A DNA stretch of 64,000 bases from Diphasiastrum complanatum (taxonomy: Eukaryota > Streptophyta > Lycopodiopsida > Lycopodiales > Lycopodiaceae): NCBI GenBank assembly GCA_029204225.1, contig CM055092.1:44634309-44698308 (forward strand), read 5' to 3'. Positions 23,744 to 33,176 of this stretch are shown in pieces. Every line of letters begins with the position of its first letter. Position 1 is the first letter of the stretch. The translations under genes and the position numbers were made by a program. The notes under the pieces were generated by a model. That model saw nothing but the letters and a program-made list of their open reading frames with translations, had not been told where the DNA came from and searched no databases.

Positions 23744-25585
23744 ATGGCATCAATAGGTGGAAACCTATTGGAGGCAAGTAAGGATCCTAAATGCAACCTT
23801 TGTGGCAAGAGAGATCATTTTGTCTCAAGATGCTACAAAATGAAGACCAATCCATCCAAGGAGAACCAAAGCAAGGGGGCTGAGGTGAAGGATGGAGCTT
23901 CAATTTCCAAGTGCAAAGGAAAGAAGGACAAATCCAAGGAAAGGTGTTTCCTTTGTGGAAAGATGCATGAGGCTTGGAGTCTCACAAGGACTTACAAGAT
24001 TTGTCTTCAAAAGTCCATCATCACACATTTCAAACCTTTAGAAGTTTTTCATTTGGAAGTGCATTGTTTGGTTCAAGATGCAAAGATAAATCTCACTTTC
24101 ATTAATGTCACTTGGATTTATTTCATGTCCTTGGAAAGCATTTTGCTTAGAACTTTAGAAAAGTTCAAATTTAGTGTTATGATCCAAGAGAAACCAAGAA
24201 AGATTGAGGAGCAATCACAAAATGAAAATAGTTTCATTTATGCTCTCATGAAATCTTATGAAGAACTATTTTGCTTTGAAGAGATTTTTGTATCTCAAAG
24301 GTGGATTAAGGCAATACTAGTTGAGTGTGATGCCTTAATAGATAGCAAAGCATGTTTTCCTTGTAAACTTACATTGAATATGAAGTCAAGGAAATGGAAA
24401 TGTCTTCATGATGTATTTTTTGTTGGTTTCAATAAGATCATGAATGATGTGTTCATTCATAATGTTGAAGATTGTAAATTTTCAATTTTAAAGGCAAGTT
24501 GTAAATTTCTTATGAGAATAAGTGAAGCATCCAAAGTGGACACTTATATCCATAAGAAAGTAGTTAGCCTTATTGAGATGGAAATACTTCTTGATTTCAA
24601 TATTAGAAAAATCAAGCCAAGTTGTGGTGATTTTTGGACTTATGTTTCTAGCATAAGTAATGTTGATGATCATATGAAGTGCACATTATATGATCATGTT
24701 TGTTGTGATCATTTTGAGACATGGAGGTCTTGGATTTCCATCAAGGAGGAGCACCAAGAAGTTGATCTTGAGGAGTCATCTCCAGGTTCAAGTGTGCCAA
24801 GGATTGAGGAGGAGAGTCCTTCTCAAGTTATGATTCCAAGAAGAATATCAAGAGACATGGTTGAGCTCATATGGCTCACATTTCAAGGGAAAGAGGAGCA
24901 CATTTCAAGTAGTATACATCTCATGCTTGTTTCTCTTATGTCATTTGGTGAATCAATCTTTAGTGAGACTTTTGCATCTTAAAGTTGGAGTAAAGCCATA
25001 CTAGTTGAGTATGATGTCTCTATTGAGAACATAGTTGATGTTCTTAATGATTTGAAACTGATTTTAGATCAATTAGAAAGCAAATGGTTATTTCTTCAAA
25101 TGTACGCTCTTGAGTCTTGCAAGAGCAAGAGTGATTTGTCCACTCATAGTGTGAAAAATTGTCTTTTTTCATGTATTGAGGCAAATTGTAAACTCTTTAT
25201 GAGAGAAAGTGAATCATCCTCTAAGGAAACTTATCTCCATAATGAAGTATCTAGCCTCATTAGATCTGAGATTAGCATGGAAACCAAGCATGGAGATATG
25301 ATACAAACTCTTTGTTATTATAGCATGCATAGTCTTGCCAATGTTGATGAGCCTAATCCTCGAGATCTTGGTAACATGATGTTGGATCTTTGTGATCCTC
25401 ATGAGTCAAGAAGGACTCTTTATTTTCTCATGGAGTTGCAGCTATTTTCAAGGAGGAGGAGCTTTTGGATCAACCATATGCTTCAAGGATGGAACAAATC
25501 AATGAAAGAGGTGCTAGGATGGTGCAAAGCTCTCAAGTTCATCAAAAAAGTCAACATCAAAGAGGCATTATCATGGATACGGTGA
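23744..25585 (+). pseudogene. Gag-like ORF with duplicated C-terminal module and one stop
   Basis: The frame is continuous from ATG 23744 (A at -3, G at +4; the open frame extends upstream to 23615) to 25585, except for one TAA at 24980-24982. Near the N-terminus it has a CCHC knuckle CNLCGKRDHFVSRC and a second, degenerate one, CFLCGKMHEAWSL, after a Lys-rich linker, as in copia gag. The remainder holds two copies of a roughly 228-codon module: KAILVECD and DCKFSILKASCKFLMRISEA in the first, KAILVEYD and NCLFSCIEANCKLFMRESES in the second. The stop aligns with a CAA Gln codon at 24296-24298 of the first module, so it arose by one C-to-T change. The module itself matches no family I know. Confidence 0.75.
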
Positions 25586-25705
25586 TTTCGGATCGACAAG
25601 CTCATTGGCTGATCTTCACACCTTTGAACTAGCAAGGATTCATATTTGAAGACCAATTCATCCTATGGAGTCAATCTCAATATCATCATATTTTTATCAA
25701 GTTAG

Positions 25706-25718
25706 TTTTGAGGAGGAG
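25706..25718 (+). other. Polypurine tract of the TR-GAG element
   Basis: GAGGAGGAG ends immediately before the 3' LTR at 25719 and would prime plus-strand DNA synthesis. Confidence 0.85.
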
Positions 25719-26566
25719 TGTTAAAATTGGCAAAAGCTAACTTGATCAAATCTTGTAAATACCATTATGAGTAGTACATATCATCATTAGACATGTGTGG
25801 AGCCTACTCCCACGTGTGAAATAAATGCATTTATTATTTAGATGATTCATATAGGTTGTACCTACCATTTCATTTGAGATCTAGTGGCTGAAATGGCCAA
25901 AATCTTGTTTTCTAGCTATATGCCACTTGGCATCATTTTATTGGTAGGAAAAGCTATTTCACATGGATAGGAGTGATCTCACACGTGCCAAGGACTGCTC
26001 AAATGTGTGAAAACATCAGTAGTAGGTGAGATTCAACTTGTAGTAGATATTTGTGCAAGTCCCTATAAATTAGGAAAATTGCCTAAAATCAAGGGAGGTG
26101 GCTATAAGTTAGGAAACTTGGTCCATGTGCCATATTGATGATTATTGGTGGATCCTTTGATGAGTAGGCACTCTCACACATGCCAAATCAGCTGAGTGCA
26201 TCAGCTCTTGTGTATATATGGTGGTTCATTTGGCCATAATTGACAAGAAAGCTAGAGTCTTGGTTTTGGTGCATTTCTTGAGTAATCTCTCCATTTCTCT
26301 TGTGATTTTATGCTTCTAATGGTTTCTAAGCTTAGTGTACTTCATTATTTGCTGGTAGTCCATACTCTGACAGGTCTTCACACGTGTGAAACCAGCAAGT
26401 ACAAGTTTTAATCATATTTGATTGTTCTTGTTAGATTTGTTGATGTAGATTTGATCTAGTGCTATCTAATCTTGTGTAGATTGCTAGATCAATCTAATCT
26501 AACACCCAATCACACTTGTGGATCTGATTTGGATCCATTCTTGGTCCTTTTTGCTGTACTTTGACA
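25719..26566 (+). repeat. 3' LTR of the TR-GAG element
   Basis: 848 bp, TGTTAAAATT...CTTTGACA, homologous to 21067-21900 with an extra GGAGGTGGCTATA-type insertion near 26095 and scattered substitutions. It is followed by the target duplication TGTAG. Confidence 0.93.
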
Positions 26567-26571
26567 TGTAG

Positions 26572-26803
26572 TACTTTGGTACTATGAGATGCTTTGGTAT
26601 TTTGGTACTACCTTTATATGATGCTTTGGTACTACATGTAGCTACTTTCTACCTTCCTGGTACTAACTGTGTATGATACTTTGGTACTACCTGTATATAA
26701 TGCTTTGGTACTACCTGTAGGTACTTTCTATCTTCTTGGTACTACCTGTGTATTATGATACTTTGGTACTACTTGTGTATGATGCTTTGGTACTACCTGT
26801 AAC
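26572..26803. repeat. TTTGGTACTACCTG minisatellite
   Basis: About ten imperfect units around CTTTGGTACTACCTGTRTATRATG, roughly 20-25 bp each. It belongs to the GTACT-rich repeat that the TR-GAG element interrupted. Confidence 0.85.
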
Positions 26804-27120
26804 ACAATAAGACTTCTTGAATATATTTCAGTGGCAATGAGAATACTTCTCAAGTTCACTTTGAAGATGTTAACAATGATTTTAATGTAGAAGGAATCTT
26901 TAAGAAGTTTCGAGTGAACCAACATTGTATTGAGCTGCACTAGTGTCAGTAGGTACTAATTTTACATATTTTGTACTGTTTTGGTACTATTTTTGTATCA
27001 ATGAAACGCTTTAATATGAAAGATTCGCACTACAAGAACTGATTGTAAAACAATTCCGATCCTACTGACTACCAAATTAGGTCTTTTATACTAAGTGTCA
27101 CAATTTTATTTTAAAATCTA
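26804..27120 (+). repeat. GTACT-rich repeat, right part
   Basis: The segment with AAGACTTCTTGAATATA, GTTCACTTTGAAGATGTTAAC and GAGCTGCACTAGTGTCAG is present, reverse complemented and about 90 percent alike, at 28355-28600. The two form an inverted repeat about 1.3 kb apart. Confidence 0.85.
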
Positions 27121-28354
27121 CCAAAGTGACATCCCACAACATGGCCTCAAAGTCATTTACAAGTGGTAATTGTGCAAACTAGCTTGTGTAAATTTAGCAC
27201 AAGTGTTTATTGTCGCCAGTTTTTATCACAAAAATTGCTTTTCACAAATTGACGCAATTTAACTAGAATGTCTTATCATTCTAGAATTTGGAGAGCTCCC
27301 AGTAGCTTCACAACTTGCATGCTCGAGTGCTTTCCTTGAGTCTCTTTGTTTCGTCACTTGTATCTACCATTGACAGTTTCATCTTTGGTTTCTTGGCAGA
27401 TTCTAACTTCTGGGAGGTCTGTATCCTCCATTTGCCTTTGGGTGTTTCCGTGGTTCTTCTCTCAGTTGAAGTCCCAGTCTCAAGGAAAACCTTTGATCTG
27501 CAGGTTACACAAACTTCGATTATCAATCTCAAGAGGGTGAACTCGTCATCAAAAAATTGGTGGTAGGAACAGATTTGAGGAATGGTTGGCGACGACAAGG
27601 AAACATGATAAGGGCTTGATGGAAGGGTGAAAAAACTGATAGTTCTACAGTTGCAGTCTTGGACCCTTGCAATGTCGAGCTTTGACCACCACTTTCTGGG
27701 TGAGGAGCTCACTTCATTTTGCAGGTTCATGGTTGTCTTCATCTTTCTTTTTTTGCAGCTCTTTCTTTCGATCCATTACTTTTGGATCTCTTTGGGCTTC
27801 ATAGGAGGGGATTCAACTATCATTGCTCTAGAGAGTTTCTTTTGATCAATATCGATCTGACTCATTTGTCACTTAAGTTTTGTCCTTTCCTCCTCAGCTT
27901 ATTTGCTTAATTTCTTATGTGTTCTAGCTGCTTCGCTTGCTTCTGTAGATCATTTTTTATTGAACAACCAATGTAGGTGGTAGTTGGTCTCCGCAGGACA
28001 TCTGCAATGATCTATCAGCTGCTTCGGTAAGACTATCAAAAACTGGGAATTTCTCATAAGAACAGTAAACTTATGATAAACAAATAGATGGAAGGAAGGG
28101 TGGTGGTGGTGACATCAGTAGATGGTGTGAATGATAGGAATGAGAATGGATGCAGATGTATGACAAGAGGTTGGTTGAAAGAAGGAGACTGATTTTCCAA
28201 TGTTTGTGTTTCCCTTCCTAAAGGATCCTCGTTGTGGCTAGAGTACTTCTTCTGATTGAGTCTCTTTGAATTGCCCATCTGTCTTCTTAGCCTTGTCGTT
28301 TTCACATTTGACTTGTGACCTTGGCTGTCGATCTTGTTGATGTATTGGTTTACG
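27121..28354. other. Unassigned segment between inverted GTACT repeats
   Basis: Starts with a 64-bp piece (27133-27196) that also occurs at 39770-39836, where it continues the copia protease region of another element. The rest (27200-28350) has open frames up to 144 codons on the minus strand (27308-27742) without recognisable domains. I see no gene I can support. Confidence 0.4.
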
Positions 28355-28640
28355 ATAAGTTCTTGTAGTACCAATCTTTCATATTAAAGAGTTTCACCAA
28401 CACAAAAGTAGTACCAAAATAGTACAAAATATGTAAAATTAGTACCTGACACTAGTGCAGCTCAATACAAAGTTGGTTCACTCGAAACTTTTTAAAGATT
28501 CCTTCTGCATTAAAGTCATTGTTAACATCTTCAAAGTGAACTTGAGGAGTATTCTCATTACCACTGATCTATATTCAAGAAGTCTTATCATGTTATAGGT
28601 AGAAAGTACCTGCAAGTAGTACCAAAGTATCATACACATT
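28355..28640 (-). repeat. Inverted copy of the GTACT-rich repeat
   Basis: Reverse complement matches 26780-27060 over about 260 bp, including AGTACCAAAATAGTACAAAA and GAGCTGCACTAGTGTC-type words. Confidence 0.85.
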
Positions 28641-28844
28641 AGAGGAGTTCTCAATATCAAAAAGACCCTTTAAGGAATGCCATGCAGGATAAAAAAAAAA
28701 TATCAAAATAAAAAAAAACACTATTGCTTATTTGCTTGGCCCCACCACTCCCGAGGCCTCCCCAACTCCCAATGATCTAACCATGGTGTCTACAGTCATA
28801 GTTAACAACTCTGAACTATTCACAGTCTAACTTGTCAAAATTCG

Positions 28845-29135
28845 AAAATACATTCCATCCATTGGATCTAGAATATGACTGCCATCCCCAAATTCAAATT
28901 AGGGAAAATAGCAAAATGTATGAATATGCATTCCCTCCACTGGAATGAAAATTTGAACGCCATCTCCAAATATGGACACCATTCACATTGGACAGAGAAT
29001 ATGAGCACCATTTCCAAAATGTATGAATATGCATTCCCTCAACAAGAATGAAAATATGAGTGCCATCTCCAAATGTGAACGCCTTCTCCACATCGGACTG
29101 AAAATATGAGCGCCATCTCCAAATTTGAATCAAAC
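28845..29135. repeat. Imperfect tandem repeat of ATGAGCGCCATCTCCAAAT
   Basis: Units of the type GAAAATATGAGCGCCATCTCC recur about every 30-40 bp, and a larger block beginning AAAATGTATGAATATGCATT is repeated about 105 bp apart (about 28913 and 29018). This is a decayed higher-order minisatellite. Confidence 0.75.
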
Positions 29136-29162
29136 AGAGCATATAATATAGTAAAAGATAAG

Positions 29163-29345
29163 TGTTGTGTCATCAATGTAGTATAGAGGTTCGTCGCTGG
29201 GAGCGGCAACCTCGCCTTCACCTACATAGCAAGAAGAGAGAGTGATAAGTTCCAAGTAGCAAGAGGCTTGGGAGGCCCAAACTATTCGATCGCTACTTGG
29301 AGAGAGATCAGCAGAGCAAAGTTCCTCTTGACAAGTCAAGACCAA
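29163..29345 (-). repeat. Gypsy-type LTR fragment
   Basis: The reverse complement matches the 3' part of the LTR at 43559-44221: AAGTAGCGA.CGAATAGTTTGG, CAAGCCTC.TGCTACTTGGAAC, GAGGTTGCCGCTCCCAGCGA, ending in ACACAACA. The (CT)n run of the other copy is almost absent here. No primer site follows, so it is a truncated remnant. Confidence 0.7.
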
Positions 29346-30137
29346 AACCTTTTAAAACCCTTTATTCATAGACTAACAAGGTAACACATAGCTGAAAAGT
29401 ATACAGTACTAAAAAAGCACCATAAAGCAAAACATATCTCAAGACATCCAGCTGATACCTGCCACCATCCCACCACACAAAGCCACACAAGTTAATATAG
29501 TGAGAAAGGCACGTGTCAACGTTGATCCATGTACAAAATACGTTAAGCTAAACTAATCAGCTTGCAAAGTGTAAAATAAAGTTTACTGTAGTCCAATCTT
29601 CCCTTTCTAGTTTTTTATTATGAGTACTATGTCAACACCATGCAAGCACCGTATCAGAGCATCCACCATACTAATCAGTTTGCTGGTTTTTGGTCCGTGT
29701 TGTTAAATAAAATACATTACGCATTTGAAAACAAGCCAAAAGAGCATAGCTAATAATGAGCGTTAAGCGGTTTGTACCGGTACATGAGTTTTGTGGCAAA
29801 TCCATGCCATCCCATCACTCTTGTCTATAAACTGACAATGTATGGTGCTCGTGACTTCTTGAGAAAATCCATGCTATACAAGAGTCTGCAAACCTTACTT
29901 ACCGTTCTTACAATTTTAAATCATATTAGTACTTTAAGACATTACCCGAGAAGTGCAAATAAACATTTGCGTAAGCCTATTCATACTAAGACCGGGGCAG
30001 ATCCTAGATAGTAATCAAGATGTTTTTAAATCTTGCTTATACTTTGTGTATATCACTATAAGGGATCAAAAACTAGTAATATCACTTCTTATCATCATTC
30101 ACACGTGTGAACTTATTGTACCACAGATATTTTTGTT
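29346..30137. other. No gene recognised; leader-like sequence before copia gag
   Basis: Contains the inverted copy of the 6.44-kb repeat (29455-29512). It also has a perfect palindrome TTCACACGTGTGAA at 30099-30112, which lies just upstream of the plus-strand gag and may be LTR or leader sequence. No primer site was found. Confidence 0.45.
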
Positions 30138-30979
30138 ATGGCTTCAATTGAGTCTATTTGTTGGAAGTTTCTGAAAGACTTAATTCTTCAAATTATTTTT
30201 TGTGGAAAGTAAGGACGGAGTCTATCTTAATAATCCAAGATCTTATGGATATAGTGTTGGGTAATGAGGAGGATCCTCAAAATCCACAAGAATTATCCAG
30301 GTTCAAGAAGAGGTCTAAAATTTCCTTACACTGCTTGAAAATGAATGTCTCTAATGAGTTGCTTGAAGAAGTAGGTGGTTGTACTTCTGCACAAGAGGCA
30401 TGGGAGATCCTTCAATCTATTTATGAGTCTAAGAACACCAGAAGAGGATTGACATTTAGAAATTAGATTCAATATTTCCAAAGGAGACGAGGGAGTGCAC
30501 AATCTATTGTTCTAAGAGTCAAAGACTTGAATAGAGAGTTGTCTTGCATTGGTCATGGCATAAAGGAGAATGAACTTGTTCAAATTATCATGAATGAATA
30601 AGATAATGATTATGCTAATATTGTTCAATCCTACTCCATTTTGGGTAATCTTCCTACCATTGAAGACTTACAAGGAGTTCTAGTGGCCAAGGATTGTAGG
30701 AAGGACTACATGCTTCACAGGCTTGGGAGCATGCAGATTTAGGATGATGGAGACGAGGCTATGTTCATCAAAGGCAAGGCAAAGAGGAGCAACAAGGATT
30801 AGCCCAAGGAAGGTGGAGACACATCGTCAACTCCATCCTCAAGCAAAGTCAAAACTAAGAAGGATAAAAGCAAGATCAAATGCTTTTATTGTGGCAAGAT
30901 GGGCCACTATGCATCCAAATGTTTCAAAATAATGAATGCACAATCTCACCAAGCAAATGTTGTTGATCAAGAGACCTAG
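30138..30979 (+). pseudogene. Ty1/copia gag relic
   Basis: Starts ATGGCTTCAATTGAG, shifts frame, then reads ERLNSSNYFLWKVRTES, MNVSNELLEEVGG, AQEAWEILQSIYESKNTRRG, a stop, SAQSIVLRVKDLNRELSCIG, another stop at 30599, ANIVQSYSILGNLP, and the CCHC knuckle CFYCGKMGHYASKC. It ends at a stop before protease, where an opposite-strand gypsy fragment begins. Same family as 5191-6290, which is in the opposite orientation. Confidence 0.88.
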
Positions 30980-31676
30980 GAGAATGCAGAATCTTTGAAG
31001 ATGTCTTTATTCTCATCAGTAAGAGGTGAAGTTCCATGGTCCGCATATATCATAGCCAGTGCCTCCCGCTTTGTGGTTGAATAGGTTATCTCTGAATCAC
31101 TGAGCTGTCGGCTAGCAAAATGGATTGGGAAATCCTTTTTGTGTTCGGTTGGCTGGGTTAAGACTACCCCCACTACATACTTTGATGCATCTGTATGCAC
31201 ATGAAACTTGATGGACCAATTGGGAGGTCTTAATATCGGTGTTTACACCAGTATATCTTTAAGTTTCTGGAAAGCCTGTAGCGCTTCTTCCATCCAATGT
31301 GGTTCTGTTGTGAGCTTGTAGATTGGTTGTGCTAACTCCACAAAGTCTAATATGAAGATCCGATAGTAGTTAGCATGACCCATGAAAACATAGACTCTGT
31401 GGATCATTCCTGGTGGTGGCAGATCAACAATGATCCTTATCTTGGACCCGTGTCTTGAGACTATGTGGCCAAGAATGAGGCCATGTGTCACCCAAAATTG
31501 ACACTTCTCTGGGTTCAAGGATATCTGATATTCGTGGCATTTCTTCAGCACATTTCCCAAATTGGATAAGTGCTTAGAGTTAGGTCCGTGCACGCACAAA
31601 TCATCCAAGAAGATCTCCAGAAATTTTTGCAAATATTCTTTGAATGTCGCCTTGAAGATCATGAGCCACTGCATAC
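30976..31676 (-). pseudogene. Ty3/gypsy RT-RNase H fragment
   Basis: Reads the RT catalytic block IFLDDLCVHGPNSKHLSNL, then SLNPEKCQFWVTHGLILGHI and FMGHANYYRIFI, typical of gypsy RT, and in another frame the RNase H start HTDASKYVVGVVLTQ with FASRQLSDSEITYSTTKREA. It differs clearly from the intact chromodomain element at 33-38 kb and looks nearer the non-chromodomain (Tat/Athila-like) gypsy group. It is broken at both ends and by a frame change. Confidence 0.82.
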
Positions 31677-32803
31677 GCGGATCTCAGGCGAATTGATGTA
31701 TGTTTGACTATCGGTGAGAAACTATCAGTGTAGTCGATTCCATACTTCTGTGAAAATCCTTTAGCAACCAACTTTGCTTTGTTTCTGATGTTCTCTCCAT
31801 CAGGACCTGTTTTGATCTTGTAGATCCACTTGCATTTGACTAGTTTCCTTCCATCAAGAATAAGTGCAAGTGTCCATGCATTTTCTTATACATGGATGAC
31901 ACTTCATCCTCCATTGCTTGAATCCATCGATCTTTATTTGGTCCATCAACAGCTTCTCCGAATATGTGAGGTTCGTGAGAGAACCACAAAGTTCGATGGC
32001 TGTATGAAAAACATCTTGACCATACCTTTCTGGTGGTTCTCGTTGTCTGTCAGATCTTCTCACAGGTGGTTTCGAGTTCAATTCTACAGGTTTCAAGTTC
32101 GATTCTAATTCGAGCTCATCTGCTGGAATTCGAACTGGTGACTCGAGTCTGTTAGGCACTCGATCTTGATCTCCCTCTGAATCTGGTGATTCTCTTTCAT
32201 CTTTTGTTTGTTTTCCTTCTGTCGTCGTTGGTAGCTCATAATAGTTTTTGAGAATTTCATAGCCAACTAAATTACTATCTGCTATGTATTTTGACTTATT
32301 GAATTTAACATCTCAAACAATTCTTATTCTGCCAGTTTCGGGTACATAGACACAATAGTATGACGAATTTAACTCAAATCCTACTAGAAAATCTTGTTCT
32401 GTCTTTTCATCAAGTTTCTTTCTCAGCTTGTCTAGTATGTGCATATACACTGCGCATCCGAATGTTCAAACATGTACAACACTTGGCTTCGACTTCCACT
32501 ATATTTCATGAGGAATTTTATCCGGTATTCGAGATTTCAGAATACAATTCTGAAGATAATTCGATGTAGCCACTGCTTCTGTCCACAACTGTTTTGGTGC
32601 TTTCGCATGACCCATCATACACCTAGCAGCTTCCATCAGTGTACAATTTCTTCGTTCAGCTATGCCATTGTGCTGAGGTGTGTATGATGCAGTCTTAGTA
32701 TGCATAATACCTTGATCAAAATATAAGCTTTGAATTTGTTGGAAATGTACTCACCTCCACAATCTGTGCGAATCTGCTTCAACTTATTATCTGTCTACTT
32801 CTC
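31677..32803 (-). pseudogene. Ty1/copia integrase-RT part, 3' half of split element
   Basis: Minus strand from the gypsy insertion: integrase QIRTDCGGEYIS, then in shifted frames HTKTASYTPQHNGIAERRN and EAARCMMGHAKAPKQLWTEA (32499-32705), a linker with PPVRRSDRQREPPERY, and the RT start up to SPIVKHTSIRLRSAYAVAHD, where it joins the gypsy fragment at 31676. Several stops and frameshifts are present. It continues the element whose 5' half is at 39123-39785; the break between the halves is the gypsy insertion. Confidence 0.85.
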
Positions 32804-33161
32804 TGTAATAGATCCTAACACCACAGTAGGGCAAACACTAACTGATCCACCCAACCTTGCCTACTCCCTGATATAGAGTAAGCCCCTCCTAGCCCAGTGT
32901 GAGGACTGGTAGCATGCAACTGCCAAGTGTCGGCCACGTGGCACTGACGTGGCCGACTGCACGTCGGGACCCAACTGGGGTCCCTATCCTACTGACAGGG
33001 TCCCTAGGCTGTGTTAGGCCCGCCATGGCTATGGACCGTGCTGGGGCACACTACTCACACTGTCTTGCCCTGTTGGTCATGTACGCTGGACACGACCCTG
33101 ACTGTGGTATCTGACCTATCTGTGTTCTCTAGGGTTCGGCACTGGTTACGAGCTCGTAACA
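32804..33161 (-). repeat. 3' LTR of the gypsy element
   Basis: 358 bp; minus strand begins TGTTACGAGCTCGTAACC and ends ...GATCTATTACA. It carries CCACGTGG (G-box) and two more GACGTGG/CACGT words. Differs from the 5' LTR by two substitutions, near 32984 and 32993. Confidence 0.95.
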
Positions 33162-33176
33162 CTCCCTCCCCCTTAA
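33162..33176 (-). other. Polypurine tract of the gypsy element
   Basis: Minus strand TTAAGGGGGAGGGAG abuts the 3' LTR and overlaps the distal pol stop codon (TAA at 33173-33175). Confidence 0.9.

Larger units (their letters stand above)
21067..26566 (+). mobile_element. Complete non-autonomous LTR retrotransposon, TR-GAG type
   Basis: A 5.5-kb element with two LTRs (21067-21900 and 25719-26566), an initiator tRNA-Met primer site right after the 5' LTR, a polypurine tract before the 3' LTR, and an identical 5-bp target duplication TGTAG at 21062-21066 and 26567-26571. The internal 3.8 kb holds a 1.7-kb leader and one gag-like frame (23744-25585). No protease, integrase, RT or RNase H motif appears in any frame, so mobility would depend on enzymes from another element. 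This fits the TR-GAG class. The LTRs differ at a dozen or more positions by eye, so the insertion is older than the gypsy at 32.8 kb. Confidence 0.9.

Noticed and set aside
27308-27742. 144-codon minus-strand frame
   Set aside because: No motif, and a comparable frame lies on the opposite strand; likely chance in less AT-rich DNA.
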